The notes beneath the pieces were generated by a model, which saw nothing but the letters and a program-made list of their open reading frames with translations, searched no databases and was not told where the DNA came from. From the NCBI RefSeq assembly GCF_035594125.1, contig NC_087157.1, forward strand, positions 473,501-537,500: DNA of 64,000 nt, in the 5' to 3' direction. Below, piece after piece: positions 50,742-64,000 of this stretch. Numbering within the stretch: position 1 is the first letter of the stretch; each line of letters starts with the position of its first letter. Made by a program: the position numbers and the translations under genes. This DNA is from Scylla paramamosain. Its lineage: Eukaryota; Arthropoda; Malacostraca; Decapoda; Portunidae.

Positions 50742-52758
50742 AAGACGGCAGGTAGGTTGGTGGAGCGATTATCTCAAACAATATGAGACGTCACCGCCTG
50801 ACCGCGATGTTTACTGGCCAGTCCCCTTCCACAGCCGCTATTCTAATGACGCCAAGGGACGACTCACTGTAAGCTAATTGATCTTCTCTCTCAACGGGAA
50901 GTTCATATATTTCCATTCATTCAGCAGTGTTACAGTTTAGAAAGTGGCATAAGACAAGATGACATGATAGTGAAAACGTCGATGTGTGCTAATATTTAGT
51001 GAACTAATATTTTCAAGAATTGTTTTGTTATCTCAATAGCATTAACGCAGCATTGTCGAAGAGAATTTGTTGCATAAAATATACTTCTTGAAAATCCAGA
51101 TAAATTAATTAAAATATTGATTATTTAATTCATCCACTTGAAATTTAATTCAGAAAAAAAATTATGACGCAAGTTTTTAAAGGATACATAATTCTGTTAT
51201 GTTTGTATTTGATAAAAAAAAGGTAAATAATTAAGAAGTGCTTTTATACTATAATTCTATAGTGTCTTAGAACTGCAGTAGACGCAATTCGGAGGGTAAA
51301 GAGAAAAGCGTAGAAAGCAGAACAGTCTAGAAATAATTGACATACTTCCGTAAAGGTTCTGCTGTAATCAATCTTGCAAACTAAGAATTTTGGTGATAAA
51401 ATCATGCTTAATTTAGGCATGTGCCACATTTTAAAATTCTTTTCATGGTTTTCCATTCCCATGAAAGATGTCATAAGCCACACTGTTCAGCATACTGACT
51501 TTATAAGATGTCTTGCAAGGCTGGATAACACCACCATCTACCTCCTTAATGAAACAGAAAAGACACTTTCTTCTAAGTACGAGTATCATTGTATCTTAAC
51601 CTTTGATGGTCAGAATTTCTTTCGTTCGTTCCATCCCCGAAATAGAGCATGGCTTTTGTAAATAGTTGTGACCGATTACTGGATGTTTTATTCACTGATG
51701 AAATTTTCATCCATACTTACCGTCATATCCACCCTTTAAATCGTAATAACTCAAATAAATTCTGGGCAGTTGACATTAAATTCTCGTATCAGATCTCTGA
51801 TGAACTTACAACGAATGAGACACAAAGAAAGACATTATTGCTTTCTGTTCCTTAAAGTCACTGTTCCAGCATCAGTCACTTCAAACTATTATACTACTAT
51901 CGGAGGGAGATATTACAAACTCATAACGCAGTTATAGACATTAGATTATAAATGACAGAAAATTACGATTTTTTCCTTCCACTGTACAAGGAAATAAATC
52001 CACATGAGAGTTGGGTGAGTGAGGCAGTGAGTGATGGGTCACAGTGGGTCTCGGTCTGTTAAATATGGTGCGACGTATTTTTTTCTTGGATGGGTCGTAG
52101 AAACAAAGCAGATTTGAGACTGAAAAGGTTTTTATTACTGACATAGACTGTGAGGAATCTGAAGCTCAAAAAGACGTTTATGATTGCTAAAGGGACTACC
52201 AAAACTTTCCATAATCAAACAACTCCACAATTACTCGAGTAGTTAGCAACCTAGCAACACTGAAATACGCGTTGCGATGCATGCAGTGTGGGAGAAGAGG
52301 GAGGCAGCGCCTCCAGCGTCACCACTTGTGTAGGAGACACTTGAGACTACCTGAAAAAACGGGGACATCGGGCTGATGTAGACTGAGGCAAGTCGGACAA
52401 TGCGGCTAATTTCAGGAAATTGGCCATAGCCCGGAAACAGAATGCCGGAATGAATACTGTTGTTATTGTCATTGTTGGCAGGAACGTTTACCAAGATGTG
52501 CTTTTGTCAGTGATGAAATTAGATAATTCACAGTTTACTTTGCAGTAAAACACAGTCTTTGAAATTTTATATATTTATTTAATGTACATGGTATTTATTG
52601 TAGGAAATGCGTGTATGTAGAAGAAAAAAAGAGTATTATCGGACGTATAGTTGTGTGATACAATGTTTTCAGATAGAAAGGTTCAGAATTAAATAGTTTT
52701 GCGCATATGTACAATGCTTTCCATCTGAATCTTGACCCAAAGCATTACATAGATGACG

Positions 52759-52884
<126 letters not shown>

Positions 52885-53058
52885 ACAAGCACGGGTAGAA
52901 GTTGGTTGACTAGGGTTGTATTGTACCCTTTCTTGTAGCATAAGGTAGTGAAACGAGTATGAAATAAAATTTACAATCATTAATAAACTAAATATCCACT
53001 AGCTGAAGAGGGCATGGCACGTGCAACTTATCTAGGACACAGTGATCCCGCTTGGGTT

Positions 53059-53182
53059 CAAGTAAGTATGTACAGTTGACATAACATATACAAACTATTA
53101 AGCAATAAAGGAAACCAGTTCAAGTAAGTATGTACAGTTAACATAACATATACAAACTATTAAGTAATAAAAGAAACCAAAG
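53059..53182. repeat. 62-bp tandem duplication
   Basis: CAAGTAAGTATGTACAGTT units at 53059 and 53121 differ at only a few bases; a degraded third unit follows. Confidence 0.9.
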
Positions 53183-53216
53183 ATGATGAAACATATACAA
53201 GTTAATAAGCAACAAA

Positions 53217-53365
<149 letters not shown>

Positions 53366-53492
53366 TTGTATATATTTGTTTCCAAGGCTACGTCTTTATG
53401 ATACCGCTACGGTGTGGTCGAGACGGTATTCGAAGCCGATGGTTAGTTGGAGAGATTAATGGTTGGCGAGGCGGGTACGAGAGCCGTAATAA

Positions 53493-53749
<257 letters not shown>

Positions 53750-54260
53750 CACACATGCACACACACGTGGATATAAAACTCTGATTTTACAATATGTACA
53801 TAAGATGCAATAAATCTATAACATATAAGGAGACTCATTGTTTATCGAACACAAGACTTTCAGTAAAGGAAGGAAAGAATATAAGTGAGGGTGGCTATGG
53901 TACAAAATTTTTCTGCGGGAAGTTCTATCTTTTCAATAATGTTCCTTCGTAAGTGAAACGGTTGTAATTTTATCAGTAAAGCCTTGTAAGATGAAAATAT
54001 AATTCTTAGAATTTTCTACATTCCTTTTCCTCACCTGAAAAGTCTCATTCGCCCATTGTCAAGCAATTTTCTAAGACCACAGTCTTTGATTCATTCCTTT
54101 ATAGAGGAATCCAGTCACTTAGCAGTGACTGGATCACTCGTACGTATTTGCACGTCACATGGGTATCTTTCATTATATTAAAACGTCCTACATCAGAAAA
54201 TATACACTTTTTATACATTTTTACAGTGTCTTGTTCATTTCTAGTGGTACTTGAAATAAA

Positions 54261-54266
54261 TTTATT
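54261..54266 (-). promoter_or_regulatory. Polyadenylation signal of the adenylyl cyclase gene
   Basis: AATAAA on the minus strand (CCTAATAAATTT), 56 bases beyond the TGA stop. Confidence 0.55.
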
Positions 54267-54321
54267 AGGAACATAAACACGTAATATCACACAATGTATA
54301 TCAAAAGGCTTAGGCCAGCAT

Positions 54322-63402
<9,081 letters not shown>

Positions 63403-63758
63403 CTGTGAAATGAGATAATAAGTAGTGATCAAGAAACAGTCTTTGAGAGATGGCGCGGCGCGGGGACGCCTGCTCCCTTTTTTTTCACTCCCTGCAGTGT
63501 TCCAGCAGGGACTGAGAGCATTGCTGAAGGAATCTAATACTCCTGAAATAAGGCAAGTGTTATCAAAAGCATACATGTGATATGCAGAATATCTATTGGA
63601 TATTTGAATGTGTTACGTGCAAGTCAAAAAGGAATAAAATATTTCCATCAGAACAACTAAAGCAGTGCTGCTAAAACCACATTCAGAACACGGATATGCG
63701 TTCATTTTCCTTGAGAGCTTCTTTGGCCAGTGACGTTAGCTTTAATTACTTAATAACA

Positions 63759-63829
<71 letters not shown>

Positions 63830-64000
63830 ACATTTACATTAACACTGCTGCTGCATCAGTTATCCTCTCCACTAATACTGCTGTCAAGTGAGGGAGACAA
63901 ATCGCATAATGATTTTATCATGACCAATCGTTAGAGAGAGAGAGAAACTCATGACTGAAATATAGACGCCAGTGAAACAATTCCACTATTTGCTGACCAC
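63403..64000. other. Adenylyl cyclase intron running off the window
   Basis: No further cyclase exon recognised; includes a (TC)n array. The upstream C1a and first membrane bundle must lie to the right. Confidence 0.6.
63763..63823. repeat. (TC)n microsatellite
   Basis: About 60 bp near the right edge. Confidence 0.97.

Noticed and set aside
51374..51661. 95-codon plus-strand open frame
   Set aside because: No recognised family, no signal or splice evidence; not better than chance in this composition.

Overview
The window is eukaryotic and looks like a decapod crustacean or close relative. Its genes are arthropod types (a Spn42Da-like serpin, a DM4/DM12 protein, an Ac76E/AC2-type adenylyl cyclase). 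Coding exons are small and separated by AT-rich introns, and long (TA)n, (GA)n, (GT)n and trinucleotide arrays are very dense. Every multi-exon model below was built by hand from GT/AG splice sites with matching phase and conserved family motifs; nothing was searched against a database.

Layout. (1) 2138-33503, minus strand: one serpin gene of about 31 kb. A split signal peptide and six further body exons (33503 to 23709) end exactly inside the reactive-centre-loop hinge. They are followed by three alternative 3'-terminal cassette exons (17167-17037, 7574-7441, 2295-2138). All three enter in the same phase, each has its own stop codon, and each supplies a different scissile bond. The distal one ends in KDEL. 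This is the highlight of the window. The introns are filled with transposable-element remains: a decayed RTE-type LINE, an L2/CR1-like LINE present twice, CR1-like and jockey-like LINE tails, an hAT MITE with a perfect 8-bp target duplication, a TTAA-flanked inverted-repeat element, a mariner-like MITE and a long foldback element. (2) 33504-42490: gene-poor, with RT and hAT relics. (3) 42537-43268 minus: an intronless L-xylulose/dicarbonyl reductase-like SDR, head-to-head with (4) 44039-46374 plus: a six-exon PBLD/PhzF-family gene. (5) 47416-50555 minus: a secreted DM4/DM12-domain protein with a TATA box and initiator. (6) 50742-54260: no gene seen. (7) 54322-63402 minus: the 3' two thirds of a membrane adenylyl cyclase (end of C1a, C1b, second six-helix bundle, C2, long C-terminal tail). 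Its 5' part lies beyond the right edge.

How it fits together. The four downstream genes are ordinary single-copy-type genes with no evident shared pathway. The serpin locus can make at least three inhibitors from one scaffold by choosing a terminal exon: P1-P1' Arg-Ser with an ER-retrieval tail, Met-Ser, and Arg-Met. This is the logic known from Drosophila Spn42Da (Spn4) and Manduca serpin-1. Most other open frames in the window are microsatellite read-throughs such as IYIYIY, RERERE and SLSLSL and are not genes.
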